Shown here piece after piece: positions 21,429 to 34,320 of a stretch of DNA of 64,000 bases. Both the position numbers and the translations under genes were made by a program. The stretch is from positions 21,806,237 to 21,870,236 of the forward strand of contig CM043869.1 in the NCBI GenBank assembly GCA_023846275.1. The letters run 5' to 3'. The notes beneath the pieces are model-generated. The model ran no database searches, was not told the DNA's origin, and worked only from the letters and a program-made list of their open reading frames with translations. The first letter of the stretch is position 1. Every line of letters starts with the position of its first letter. This DNA comes from Vanilla planifolia (lineage: Eukaryota; Streptophyta; Magnoliopsida; Asparagales; Orchidaceae).

Positions 21429-23032
21429 TGATGTAGGAGCATGCTGTATTAGCTCATGAACATATGCTTAATGGCATCATACTAGACCCACTCAAACACA
21501 AAGCTGCACTCAAACTAAATCTTATTACGATTAGTCATCTTTGTCAACTATATGGATCAACTACAATACTCCAATTTTTCCTATGATTATCTCTTTTATT
21601 TTTGCTCTATTTGTCGAATCATATTTTGTAGTAAAATATGTCACCATCGATGCCACTTCTTGTACTTGTATTGCTTGCTATAATTAGTCATTTACCATTT
21701 CTTGATCATTAATTGCTTCTAATCTTTAATACCTAGTTGCCCAACATTACATTGGTGCCCATCACTGCTAATTTTCTTTTTGTTCCTTGGCTGCCCACCA
21801 TCACCTAGTTGCATATCAACTAACAGCCTTTGGTCCCTGTTAATCATCATCAGCTGTCTTGTCCACCATTGACATCCTGGACATATCATCACTGACATCT
21901 GATCATTATGTTTCACAATTGCATAATTTTTCTATCAAAATATTTTTTTTCCATTTTTATGTTTTATATTTAATGTACTTCAACCACTTTAAGTTAAAGT
22001 AATAAAATTCTAATGATTTTTTGAGATTCCCAAGTGATTTAAATATAAAATTAGCTTTACACATATGTTTTATAACTAATGTGGTTAACCTAATGAGAGT
22101 TAATGTCATGAAATTTTAAAGATCAATTTTAGATTCTTAGGTGAATTAACTTAAAATATTTTCGGTTTTTTCTTGCTCATTATATTTTCCAAAGGTGAAT
22201 TTTAATTTTTTAATTTTTTTCATGCATTGGCCTCTCTTTCATCTATAAATAATATATGTTTGCTAATTATACCGTAGTTATTAATGAATAAAATCTCTCT
22301 TATTTGCGTGCTTTCGCCATTATAAGAAAAAAGTGCATGCCAACTCTAATTGGAGAGATTCCCACTTTCACTCCCTTGTGAGAGATAAGGATCGAAGGTG
22401 AGAAACCTTCCATAAAAGAGAACAAGCAACCAAACAAATTTCTATTGTCGCAAAAACCTATAAGTCTTCAACCCCATTTTTAATTCTTCTTATCCAGTCA
22501 CTAAACAATCACCCTCCTCAATGAGGCTCCATATCCTAGCCATCCATCATGTTATTCTTTTAATTAAGCTTCCTCACTAATCAAAGCCTCCAACTTGTTT
22601 TCTTTTTTCATCTTTAGTGCTCCATATGTTAACCTGAAAGGAATCTATAAGCCAACATTACTAAAAAGGTGCATTCTTTCTATAATTTTTATTTTCTAAT
22701 TGATAATCAAATATCAGAGTTACTCTTTCTTTTATCAGATTACTCCACCTAAGTTTGTCTTAAACTTTTCATTTTATTTTTGTGAAATTGGTTTTGATAA
22801 AACTACTCAGTAGAAGTTTATGCTTAACTCTTAAGTGTTGCCACCTATCTACTTAATAATACATGCTATAAATTTGGAGGCTAGTCTTTGAATAATTATA
22901 AGATGCCACACATGCAACCTAACCCTGATTAATGTATAATATCCTTTAACATTTCTCAATAATTTGCCAAAAATATTTAATATTGTAGGATCTAAATTAG
23001 ACCCTAGTCAAAATTTTGTTTGTCATACATTA
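21429..23032 (+). repeat. Element 1 3' LTR
   Basis: Starts TGATGTAGGAGC and ends near CATACATTA; 1,604 bp. It aligns along its whole length with the 5' LTR after removal of the LINE, and in part with the LTR of element 2. The end is placed by alignment to TCCTACATCA of the 5' copy and could be off by a few bases. Confidence 0.8.
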
Positions 23033-26000
23033 ATGCTTTATCTCATAAGGTGAATACATTGACCACCAGATAGGTATGACATTTAGCTAACAATTATTTT
23101 AGAAATTATTTCATTGTGCCCAAACTTTGATGTAAACATTGTGGAAATATAGAAGTAAGAATTTGATTCCAAGGGTGAGCAAATATACTTGCTGCAATAA
23201 TGAATGCTACTTAACCTAAAAAAATTTTCATAGTTTAATACTTTACGTGAAAATTTTATTTCAGTTGATAAAATTTGAAAAAGGAAAAATTGTTTTTCTT
23301 TGCCTTCTATGTTCTTTTTTGCCCTCTAGAATTACTTCACTTTCTTAATATTTTTTCTTGGAAGTGCTTAGATGTGCATTTTGGAAGGGTTTAAAAGAGC
23401 TAGATTACAACATTCATCATGTAATAGTTATTAAACATTCTTTGGTAAGCGATTCAAAGATTATGTTATGATTTATTGTTTTATATCTTAAAAAGGATAC
23501 ATTAAATTTTATTATTTTCTCTTATTTTAAGATTATAATTCTTATGTTTTTTCCTCTTAGCATGGATTAAGAGAACAATCTAGTGCTTTGTTTCAAGAAA
23601 AAAGGAACTCTCTTAGAGCTTAGTTTTTTGGTTTGTTAGAGTTATGTTTAACCCCATAAAAATGTAATGAATTTAAGTTCTTGTAACCAAAAAGTAAAGA
23701 GGGCAATATTTGGGCTCATGAAAATGTATAGAGGACGTTATGCTTTAGCCTATGTAAATAGCAATTGTAAAACTTTCTCTAGTTATGAAGGATTCGTTAG
23801 GTAGTGACAGACTTAAACTTGGCAACTTAAGGGCCAATGAAGTCAATAGTTTTGTTAGGAAAACCTTGTAATATTCTTTCAATTCTTTCCTTTAGTACAG
23901 ATTTATCATTCTTATTTCTTGAATCTTTTCGAATGTTTAATCATTACATGCAACATTTAATGATCCTTTGTAAATCTCTAAAAAAGATTTAAAAACTCTA
24001 ATAACTCCAAATTCACCTTTATCATGGATTTAGTTATAACACATCTAATGAGTGGAACTCCAAAGCTTTCAATAAGTACCATAATAACATGAAAATGCTC
24101 ATAATTATTTTCAAAGAATCCTATGAGAACTTATACTGGATCAATTATAACTATTGTATAAATTCTTATCTTATAAAACCATAGAGCTTGCAAATGGACA
24201 TCAATATAAGTACTTTGAATCTTTTATGCTTGAAATACGATGAGCATTATAGTTAAATGCTTGTGTAAATATCAAACAATTTTTTATAGGACAACCCTAG
24301 ATTTATAAATTATATTATTAAATGACCTTACTCATGAATTGCATAAGGAAAAATAATTATATCATTACTATTCATCATATCAAGTATGAAGTTATTTAGA
24401 TAAATGATTCATGTAAATATTAAATCATTCTTTTCATAGCTTCACTTTAGTTGACCTATGCATAATATGTTTAACATAATTCGAAAAACATTACGATGTC
24501 ACAATACAAACATATCACATATTAATAATCACTTGGTTGATTTTGACACTTTTTTGAGTTGATTAAAAGTAAGCTAAAAAGATGATTAACATTAACACAG
24601 AAAATTATGTCCATTGCAAACTTTTGCTATCATAATGTTATGAAATGTACATGTTTGGAAAGATACGTAATTCTTAGTATCAAACCGAAATTTCATGGTG
24701 TTAGATACAAACATTTGCTATGTAGGTAGAGTCATTCATGAAGGAAAGCAATGTGCAGGTGAGTACTATTACTTGGAAGTGCATTGTGCAATGCCAACTT
24801 GCATAGGAGTTGTGTGATGAGTGATCTTATATGTTAGTGGCATTGGAGTGCCCAATATACTTCTAAATTTTACATCTATATGGTAGGACAATATTCATTT
24901 GTGGTAAGACTTAGTGATGTAAGGTTTGCTTATGTTCTACAATAATGTGTTTAGAATTGAAAATTTATGAAGACTTTTACAAATTATGAGGGAAAAATTA
25001 TTTTTTCTTTGTTGCAATACAACAAATTGGAGGGAACTATGAGTTCTCAAGTTCTTATAAATCGTCGTCATTTTTCTCACATAATGTGGTTATGAAAAAA
25101 GCGATAGATTTGAATCATATTCAATCATCTAGCATCATTTCATTTAAAGGGTGGTCTTTCGTGGGACTTTTAATTGAAATAACATTTTTTTGATGATGTT
25201 CAAGCACATTCTTCTACTATTGTAACATAGCACTCTCATATATTCATAATCATACAAATCTCATGATTTTATTTTAAAACTTCTAATCTTAATGAATTTT
25301 TGATCTTTATTACATATCCATAAAATTCAAATAAGGTTAATATTTTCTCAATTTTATTGTAACAAAATTCTTAAAAATTCCTTTAGCTCTACTCTTGAGT
25401 GATGAAAGATCCAAAATCAAGTCCTTCTAATGAGGGAAAGACTAGCAGCCTTACATCTAAGCATTGTATTGGCATAGCTTTGAGTGCCAAAGTAAGGCCT
25501 TCTGTGGGTGGAGATTTTAAGGATTTATCCAAGGCTTGGAGTAAAGTGTATTATTGAGGTAAATACAACTTGTTTTCTTTTATTATTGAAGATTAGGCAT
25601 AAATTATTTTAATAAAAGAATGTTTATGTGATGCCCTTTTGCTATGCTCAAGTTAATTAAAGGAGTTATTATATAACCAGGGCTCCAAAATTATATAGGG
25701 TGTGTATAATAAAGCATAGTGGTTAAATATCATTAAAAGTTTTGTCTGACTTACTTTCTTGCATTTTTCTTCATATTTTCTTTTTATGAACAAAAATTCT
25801 AAAATTCAAATTTTATTAATCGATATTCTCCACCTTTGGTTATGCATAAGGGTGAATAAGTTGTGCCAAAGTTGGTTATTGTTTTGCATGGAGAAGTTAT
25901 CTATTCCATTGGCTTAAGATTATGGAGTAGCTCCATTGTGGGCATATTACATTACTTCTTCAAATTTTTGCAAAATCTCATTTGGGAGCATGACCAAAGT

Positions 26001-26272
26001 TCATAAGTCAATAATTCTCAGTTTGGAAAACTTCTTTCCAACTATTTTGTTCAAAATGATGAATTAAAGTTGTAGAAATTATTTTAATAACTCATGTTGT
26101 TATTATGAATATTTATTATGAACCTAAAGGCAAACCATTATTCAAAATGTGTAAATGAATATTTTTGTGCTATATCATAGGAATTTGCATTATAATGTTA
26201 AAGCAAAGCACTTTCTTTAAGGTTATGCATGTGGTAGATGGGTAATATAGAAAAGCAAGAAATAAAAGTAAT
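23033..26272. other. No gene recognised, A+T-rich
   Basis: No frame of note, and no transposon protein that I could recognise on either strand. Slightly less A+T-rich patches (about 24,700-24,930 and 25,390-25,560) do not read as a known domain. They may be remains of elements too old to classify. Confidence 0.5.
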
Positions 26273-26309
26273 AAGAAGAAAAAGAAGAAGAAAGAGAAGA
26301 AGAAGAAGA
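26273..26309 (+). repeat. AAG/GAA microsatellite
   Basis: An imperfect AAG array of about 37 bp inside a longer purine run (about 26,250-26,320). A simple repeat of no evident function. Confidence 0.9.
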
Positions 26310-28980
26310 CGAGAAATGGATGACAATGACATTACTCTTTTAGAACATGATATTATTTTCAATTATTTGATAGTAGAAATAACTTGATCAGAAATGAGAA
26401 TTTTGATTAAAAGAACAAAAAACATTTATTGTTTGATTTGTACGAAATCTATTCTTTGAAGGAAATATTTTTAGCTTATTCATCATATGTGCATATGCAT
26501 GCATCATTATACACTCTTGCTAACATTGGAACTAAAGAAAGTTCATCAATGGAAATGCCTTATCATCAAGGACCAATTTGCATGCTTTACATATGTATCA
26601 TCAAATGTGATACCCAATTATTGCTATAGACAAAATCATATTTCATTAGACTACCCTTTTAGGAAAACCTTTTCTTAATTACATGTAAACATGTTTGGAT
26701 TCTCAGGATTCATTGTTTTGGATGTGACTTGAAATTCATCACTCATCATGTATTCCTACATATTTCGAATACCAAGTTTATTTGGATTTCTGAATAGAAA
26801 GCTTAGATAATTTTGTAGGTCTCCTTAAATTGTAAGTCCTTATAAAAATTAACCATAATAATGTTTTCTTCAAAATGGCAAACCTTATTGCTTATTAAGA
26901 TTAACATCTTGAACTATTTGATTATGGAATTATTCTATGTCAGTATATAACATTATCCCATCTTGGAACTTTACATTATAGGCTAATTCTAAAATCTATT
27001 TTAAATATAACTTTTATTTCAATATTTATTTACAATTTTTTCTTATATTTCATAAAACTTATTCAAACTTTGTTCATAATGATTAGCTACAATAACTAAT
27101 CATTTATGCAACTCCTAAGATGAAGCAATAAATATTTAAACATAGAATTATGCTTTAAGATTTCAAGATCAGAATGAATAATGATAAATCATTTATAAAT
27201 ATAATTTAGTTATTCTATTAATTTTGATTCAGTCAGAATTAAACTTCACCAAAATGATAAGGATTCATCCGTTGTGAATAAACCTAAGGTAAATAAAGAA
27301 TCTAGATGTACTAGAATTCTAAATCCTTAAAAACTTATGTGATGTAAGATGTTAAAGTTGTTAATATTCAAAATTCAAATGTATTTAAGGCAACCTTAAA
27401 TTTTTATATCTCACCCCATTATTGTACACTAATTAGTTATGGAACTAAAATTATATAAGAATTAGTGTCTAGTCTTGTGCGAAGTTATGTAAGAAGGCTT
27501 GATTTTTTTACATTGTATTGTGGCTAATAAATTTAACTTATGATTCACCCAGTGGTTTGGTTAATAAGGAATTATTACTAAATGTGTCATATCCCAAATC
27601 ATATTTGTTTAAATTTACATTAAATACATGAATAAAAATATTATATTACCAAAAATAGAATCATATTTGTTTAAATTTGGATAGTAATTCTTCGTAATAT
27701 GTTTGGTGGGCCTCACCTCTATCAGCTGTTCTTTTTTTATGTTGTTGGTTACATAGCTAAGCTTTCACTTCTTTATATCAATGAACGAACACATTGGAAA
27801 TGACCACACCATTCAAGCTTGAATTGAATAGGAAACTTTAACACAAATTCCCAAAATGGAAATAATCCTAGTGGCATTTGAGAATATCAATGTTTTAAAA
27901 AATTTTAAGGTCGTATCTCTTTGTAACTAACATGCATTAAATACATTAGCTAGATTTTTTGTGATGTTAGGTTCATTAGGCATGGAACATCAATGGTTTT
28001 AAGCAGGCAATCTTTAAGTGGCATCTTAAGTTTCACCTAAATGTTGAATCATCAATAGCTCTAGCTTGGTTTTCATTTGAGTATCTATTGACACATTTTT
28101 TAACAATGAAGCATTGTACTAGTTAGTTTTGGTAGTAAAAAGATCCTATATAAGTGACAATAGTTACTATAAACCTAACAAGATCAAGCATAACAAGGAT
28201 GTGTGTTGCTGTTGATCTAGTAATGAAATTACCTAGTTTCATCTACCTAACAATAAAAGATGAAAACTCAAATGGATCATAGTAATGAATTCAATAAGAT
28301 AATATGTTATTGGTTTGACTTCTTTTTTTAAGGTTACACATCTCTTCAAAGTAAAAAAATTAAATGTCATCTAATATTCAAGTTGTAATTGAGGCTTCCA
28401 AAGTGCCAACAAGTGTGGATGAATCCATGAATTTGGCAAATGTAGTAAATGAAAAGTCAATTCAATCTAATAATTTAATGTTAGATAAGGATGCTTATGA
28501 AAATATAATATGGCACAACCACATTGTTACAACTCCATGAAGGAGTATATAAAAGTCACAAATAATTGTGCTAATAAAATGTGTAAAATAATTAGCACAT
28601 GCTCAACCAAAAAAAATGTTGCCAATCAATTGACATGGAACAACATGAAATTTTAATCCATATTACTGATAATTAAATTTATTCTAAAAAAATACAAAGG
28701 AAGAATAAAATACTATGTTTAGTTGTTGATTTAGTAGCATCTTAGGATTAAGATTATTTGCAATATGACTTAATAATCATTTAAAGATTTTATCAATGAC
28801 TAACTTTAAAGAACTACAAATTCTTGTCCAATGCAATTTAAATAGAAATATAACCTATTTTAGAGTAAACACTTAAAGAGAGACTAGAAATGGTTAAAAG
28901 AAGCATCTCAATTGGAGCAACATTCATAGAGTTCCTAATTCTCTCAAATTGCATAACAATAGCTTTATTGGATCATATCC
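26310..28980. other. No gene recognised, A+T-rich
   Basis: Two overlapping short frames (26,429-26,629 and 26,487-26,678, both +) have no motif. A 20-bp word is repeated at 27,597 and 27,659. A short frame beginning MSSNIQVVIEASKVPTSVDE near 28,362 precedes LINE-C on the same strand and could be an ORF1 tail of that LINE, but the sequence gives no proof. Confidence 0.45.
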
Positions 28981-28999
28981 TAGTCTAAAACATAAGAAT

Positions 29000-29560
29000 T
29001 ACAGCAAATAAGAACACTATAAGCTCTTTCCTCCACTCAACACTGAAAAAAAACTCTAATTGCTATCATGGAACCTTTGAATGATAATAACAAATTGCAT
29101 AAACTATCTAAGAGATTAGAATTTAAGCACAAGTTAGGAATACACCAAATAAGAATAAGGTATTATGATGAAAAGCATCCATTATCTAACCTTAAATGAG
29201 GATGAGTAGTCAATTCACTTGGTCATTTATAATCCAAGGTTGTAGAATAGTGACTATTATACCTTTATGTATGCCAAATTCTAGAGTTAATGAAAAGACA
29301 CTTTGGTACAACAAAACTCAAATTATAGGGAAACTAAAGCTTCATTGTTAGTAATAAGTGACTTTAATATAAATAGTACACTTAATTAATACAAGGGTTC
29401 CTCCAATCATATGTAGAAGGTATTGAATTAATTCAATGATTAAATTAGTCAATGTTACATGAGAGAACACCCATTCATATGGCCTTTAATGACATGAAAA
29501 AAGAAAGGAAATGGAAAATGGGTTTAGAAAATATTGTTTTGATAGTTAGAGAATAAAGCT
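29000..29560 (+). pseudogene. LINE-C: L1 endonuclease fragment
   Basis: Fragment of an L1-type apurinic endonuclease (target-nicking domain of ORF2). Early block: LIAIMEPLNDNNKLHKLSK (29,055-29,112; family 'LILAIMEPxxxxxK'). Later block: the NSRVNEKTLWYNKTQI stretch (about 29,279-29,326; family 'VYAxNxRxxRKxLWxxL'), then a VISDFNIN block (29,352-29,376; family 'WLVxGDFNxI', the catalytic GDFN motif with G changed to S) followed by GSSNHM and a terminal PFIWPL where 'FTWSN' is usual. Several frame changes. No reverse transcriptase follows in the next kilobases, so this is a stub. Confidence 0.66.
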
Positions 29561-32500
29561 TTTAAAATGTGCAGAATAAGATCAAATCATGTGGAACTTC
29601 TTCAATCTATGAAGGATCATACTCCTTTGCCAAAGTTGTTAAAATTTTAAAATGTGTCATTGAACTATCTAACATTCACACAAAATGCAAAACGTTATAT
29701 AAACTTATGTTGTCAACAAAATATTTATTAAATTTATATCTTCGAAATTCAATTTTTTTTATAAAATATAATGGTAAGAAAGCTACGACCCAACTCCTTT
29801 TTTAGTTTAGTTAAAAAGATATTAAATCATCAACAAAGAAAATTCTTAACATAAAAGTTTCTTACATTAAATATAGTTACATTAATTGCTAACAATCTTG
29901 AGAATTTGTTGTTCACTACATTTTATTATATTGAAATTTAAAAAAATAAAAAATTGACATCATTATTATCAAATGCTTAAATAGTTTAAATTGTAAATAT
30001 AAAATTTTTTTAAAAATATTTATCTATGGTTCCAAATAATGAAAATATTGAAATATAAATTGAAAAGTTAAAGGAAATAACTGATAATTGTACTGAAAAA
30101 TAAAATAAAAATATTTAAAATTATCTACCACATACCATTGATAAACAATTGTAGAGATACATGTTTTTTGTTCAAGCAAATATTACAAAAAATATTTTTA
30201 GGATTGAGAAAAGAAAGATTAACAATACAAAATATTAGAAATACTTAAAAGAACATGCCTTTTCATAAAATGAACTTTAATTTATTAAATATTAAATATT
30301 ACAGAGTAATAAAAAAATTACAATAACAAACAAACCTAAATATTTGAAGTATAATGAATAAGTTTTTTTATATTTCAAATACAAATTAGATAAAATGTAT
30401 TTTTTATGAATGATTAAAAAAAATGATAGAAATGACATGCCAATGTTTAATCATATTTACATAGAGTCTAATTTGACTCGTTAACATTATTTCAAAATAG
30501 TCAATAATAATATAAAATATAGACAATATTAAGAGAAAATACTAATTAACATAATCAACAATCTTTTCCTTATCCGTCAAATGTATCATTGAATGTTTGT
30601 ATTTGACAGCCACCTTTAATTTTTTATATTATTTAGTTTTTTTATGAACATTTTCTTTGTTATTTTCGATTTCTAATTAAATTAATATTTTTATTTTTCT
30701 TCAATAAAAGTTTTGTACACTTTTAATTATCAAAACGTTTACATCTTAAATAATTACTATTTTTTCTAAAATTTTCAATTTTTAAAATATTTTGTTTGTA
30801 TTATGAGTGTTTTTAGCTTCGACTAGCAAAGATTTATTATTCATTCATTTTGTAATTTTTTTTTTATTTTTAGTCTATTAATATTGTCATATATTGATGA
30901 TATTATTTTTAGTTTGAATATATTTTTACTTATCATATCTATATTTTAAATTTAATTATGTGTCAAAATTATAATTTTCTAAGTAATAATTTTTATTAAT
31001 GAAAGTCACTTATTTTGCAAATTCCATTAAAACCTAAAGTTCTTTGACGTTGCACAATATTTAATATTTTTAATATTTATATTAAATTTATTTTTTAAGA
31101 TTCTAAACTTTTAGTAATAAGAAAGATTTTTTATTAATGTAAAAGCTTTTTATATTTTTATCCCATGTTCTATATTATTTGACAATGATGTTTCTTCACA
31201 ATACTAAAGCCATATGCTTATTAAATAAAATTAATTTCAAATTAAATATTGCAACGTCTTATATCCAATATTTGACATAGGATAACATATTTTTGAGATG
31301 TCTTAACATATTTGTTAAGCAATTTTTGGTACAATAACTTAGCAATGATTATCGTAGTTTCTAATTTCTTTTTTGTCAATCTTTACTTTTATATAGAGTA
31401 CTTTCCATTTATTATTAATTTTTAGTATTGTTTTTGGCAACTTGCTTTGTGCAAAATCTTTAACCTATTTAACATTGTATATTACTATTTTGGTTTATAT
31501 CTCTTAGCATTAAAGTTTTCCCTTCAAAAAAAATATTTTGTTTCCAATAATGAAATCAATCAGTGAAAATGCACTCAAATGTCATTTGGTTTGTGAAATT
31601 ATATTTTTTTCAATTAAAATTTAACAAATATGTTATGTATAATTATAAGTCTTAAAATATATTTAATATAATTAAATTCATTTGATATCAAAGGTTCGTA
31701 TTTTCTTGTGAAAAATATCTTTTGGTGTAATCTAGATTGATGAACAAACAAGTTTTAATAAAATTCTTTGAGTATAGACAAAAAAAATATTTCATTGCTA
31801 AAAATTTAAATTAATCAAAATAATGAACAAAATGAGAAAAATTAGTTTCAATAAAGGAAAAAATAACAAAAATTACAATGAAATTAGAAAGTTAACATTA
31901 AAAAGGGAAAATATCTATTTTTTTGGATATTTCATATGATAAACTTATATTAATGAATTATCAAAAATAAACTAAAGTGCCATGAAATTAAAAGAAAATA
32001 TCAAATTTAAATAAAAAATAAATCTTATTGTAAAAAGTTACAATAAATGTTAGGGCACATCAAATATGACAAGAAGGTCCATAAATTTCTATCATAACTA
32101 AGAAAAACATCATATTCTATCACATAATGTAAGAAAACGTTTTAGAAAATAAAAAAGGACACCGTGAAGTTTACCAAATATACATGAACTTTAAATTATT
32201 TAACACAATTTTTAAAAATGAAAAGAAAACTATTTTCACAAATAAACCATTTAGAATTGTCAAAGAATAAGAATATTAAATTTAAAAACAAATCCAAACA
32301 TAGGTATAAAAAATATGCTATTATAAATAAGAAGGTTAGAAATATGTTTTACATTGAGCATAAAAGACTAAAATAAAACATGATTTTAGTATATTAAGAA
32401 TCTTGCATGACATATTACAGTTATCCTAAATTACTACAAGGATGAAAGATTATCTCATCCTAAGTGTGACAAACCATACTATTATATAAACATCGAATTT

Positions 32501-33299
32501 TTAGGTTATTATGTCGAACAAATTTTCTCTTTTGTTTTTATAACACTATCATATTCAATGTAAATCTTATACATGCTCATTTAAATAATAACTACAAGCA
32601 TATAAATTTGTTTCAAAGTAGGTAAGAAAAAGTTTCTTGAAAAAAATTTAATGTTATTATTTTTGAATAAGAAATTCTATTCAAAATGCATCATAGTATA
32701 GAATTATAATGAAACCAAAGCTAGATAAGATAACTGTGTTCATGATTGTACTAAAAAAGGGGTATCACATGATTCTTGTTATCTAAATATATTAAATAAA
32801 GTAATGATTTTAAAAGAATAGTTTGTGCTACTTATTTTTTTTTATAATGGCTACTTCTTTTAACTATTACTCTTAGTAAAAATAGTTTGTTGTCTATGAT
32901 AGCCTAACAAAAATAAGACTAAAAAAATTATTTCATATAAGAAAATAAAAGTTTATTTTCATTGAACATTTTTGTTTTAAGTAAAGTAAAATAATATCAT
33001 ACTTTGTGTTTGTTTAACTAAATGAATAAGTAGCCACATACATTACATGTTTCATGAATTAATCTATTTTCCTTGACTATCTTGAAAGACGTTTTTTAAT
33101 TTCATCTTAGTATTATTTCAATGAATTTTACTAGAAATATATTGGAATTTTTTAATTTCTTTTAAAAATCTAGGATAATCAAAGCTATATTTTCATGCAT
33201 TATACTACTAAATTATAGTGATAACCAAAATTGTGTGGTTACATAATTTCGTGATTTAATTACCCCATCTTCTCAATATTTTTATAAAGATAGATAATA
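29561..33299. other. Extremely A+T-rich, no gene
   Basis: Long runs of A and T with poly-T and poly-A blocks and no readable frame. A 78-codon frame at 29,569-29,805 has no motif. I see no satellite periodicity by eye. Confidence 0.55.
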
Positions 33300-34320
33300 T
33301 CCTCCATTTGTTCATGCAAGTTCACGTTCACACTGTCTATGCTTGTTCTACTCATCGGATCGAAATCTAGTCGGTTGATTATGATTCAAATCTAATGATC
33401 ACAATCAAATCCTATTTCAAAATAGCACCAATCAAATCTCATCCATCGATCATGTAGCTTTCATAATCAAATAGGCTAAATCATTTTGGTCAAGAAGCAC
33501 ATGCAAAATAGCTCCCTTAGCCATTTTTTTAGTAATTAGAATCTTTTATTTAAATGATTATTTTTTTTATTAAAGATACGAAAATAGTATGAATAGTTAG
33601 ATCATTTTATGCATCAGGTGGGAACTTTTAGTTGATAAGAAATGTCTATGAATAACATAATTTTTGAAAAATATGGATTAATGAATCTTTTTAGGGTCTT
33701 ACCAAAATTTTCAAGCCATGAAATTGAAGGCATTAGTGTCCTATGATCATTTTGATTTTTATGCACTACTTCTCTTATTCTTTAAACTCCTAAAATTTGT
33801 TTTCTTTACGAATCAACAAAATAATATTTTAATTATTCCTACACGTTTTAATTAAGATACCTATGCCTCATTAATCATTTTTAATTTTATGTTTCCTGCT
33901 ATGTTTCTCCTATTGCTATGTTTTATCTTTGTGAGTTGAGTATCATATTTCTTTTATTTGTTTGTTGTAATGGTTGAGCTTACAATTTTCTTGGCAAAAT
34001 GCTTATATTGAGTATTTGTTATTACTTATTTTTACCATTGGTGGGTGAAAGTTTGTTTTATGTCATATCACCTAAAAATCATTTGTAGACATTTTAATTC
34101 TTATTGATTTTCTTTACTTCATAATTTTTATAAAAAAATTAATATAACAAATTTATATCTTTTAAATAAAATTTGAATTTTATACAAAATCATTTTTAGA
34201 TGTTTACTCAAACATTTTAAAAATACTTTTAACTATTTTTTTAATATATTTTTGTAAGAAATAGAAATTTGTATTTCTAATTATTCGCCCATAGCTTACT
34301 GAACCAAACTTCATTTGTCA
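33300..34320 (-). repeat. Repeat family R, copy R1
   Basis: Copy of an unclassified dispersed repeat found four times between 33.3 and 41.9 kb. R1 and R2 run the same way. Shared marks include the GATC-rich patch (33,357-33,450 versus 36,998-37,100), the 'ATGCCTCATTAAT' stretch (33,864 versus 37,518) and the end stretch 'TTTTTGTAAGAAA' (about 34,249 versus 37,853). Reverse-complemented, R1 aligns with R3 and R4, for example at 'ATGGCTTGAAA' (on the - strand near 33,713-33,723; + strand at 38,540 and 40,728). Strand is set so that R3 and R4 are plus. No coding capacity. Confidence 0.6.

Larger units (their letters stand above)
13076..23032 (+). mobile_element. Element 1: old Ty3/gypsy chromovirus
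   Basis: A full-span LTR retrotransposon fossil on the + strand. It has a 5' LTR (13,076-16,298, swollen by a LINE insertion), gag, protease, reverse transcriptase, RNase H, integrase, a chromodomain-like tail, a purine tract and a 3' LTR (21,429-23,032). The gag-to-integrase order (RT and RNase H before integrase) and the chromodomain place it in the plant chromoviruses. It is broken in many places and looks old: the two LTRs are alignable end to end but clearly diverged, with A+T drift. The 5-bp flanks (ATGGA left, ATGCT right) agree only in part, so the target-site duplication is not proven. A second family member lies at 49,610-52,210. Confidence 0.85.

Noticed and set aside
13071-23037. 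Target-site duplication of element 1 (ATGGA versus ATGCT)
   Set aside because: Only three of five positions agree, and the right LTR border is uncertain by a few bases.
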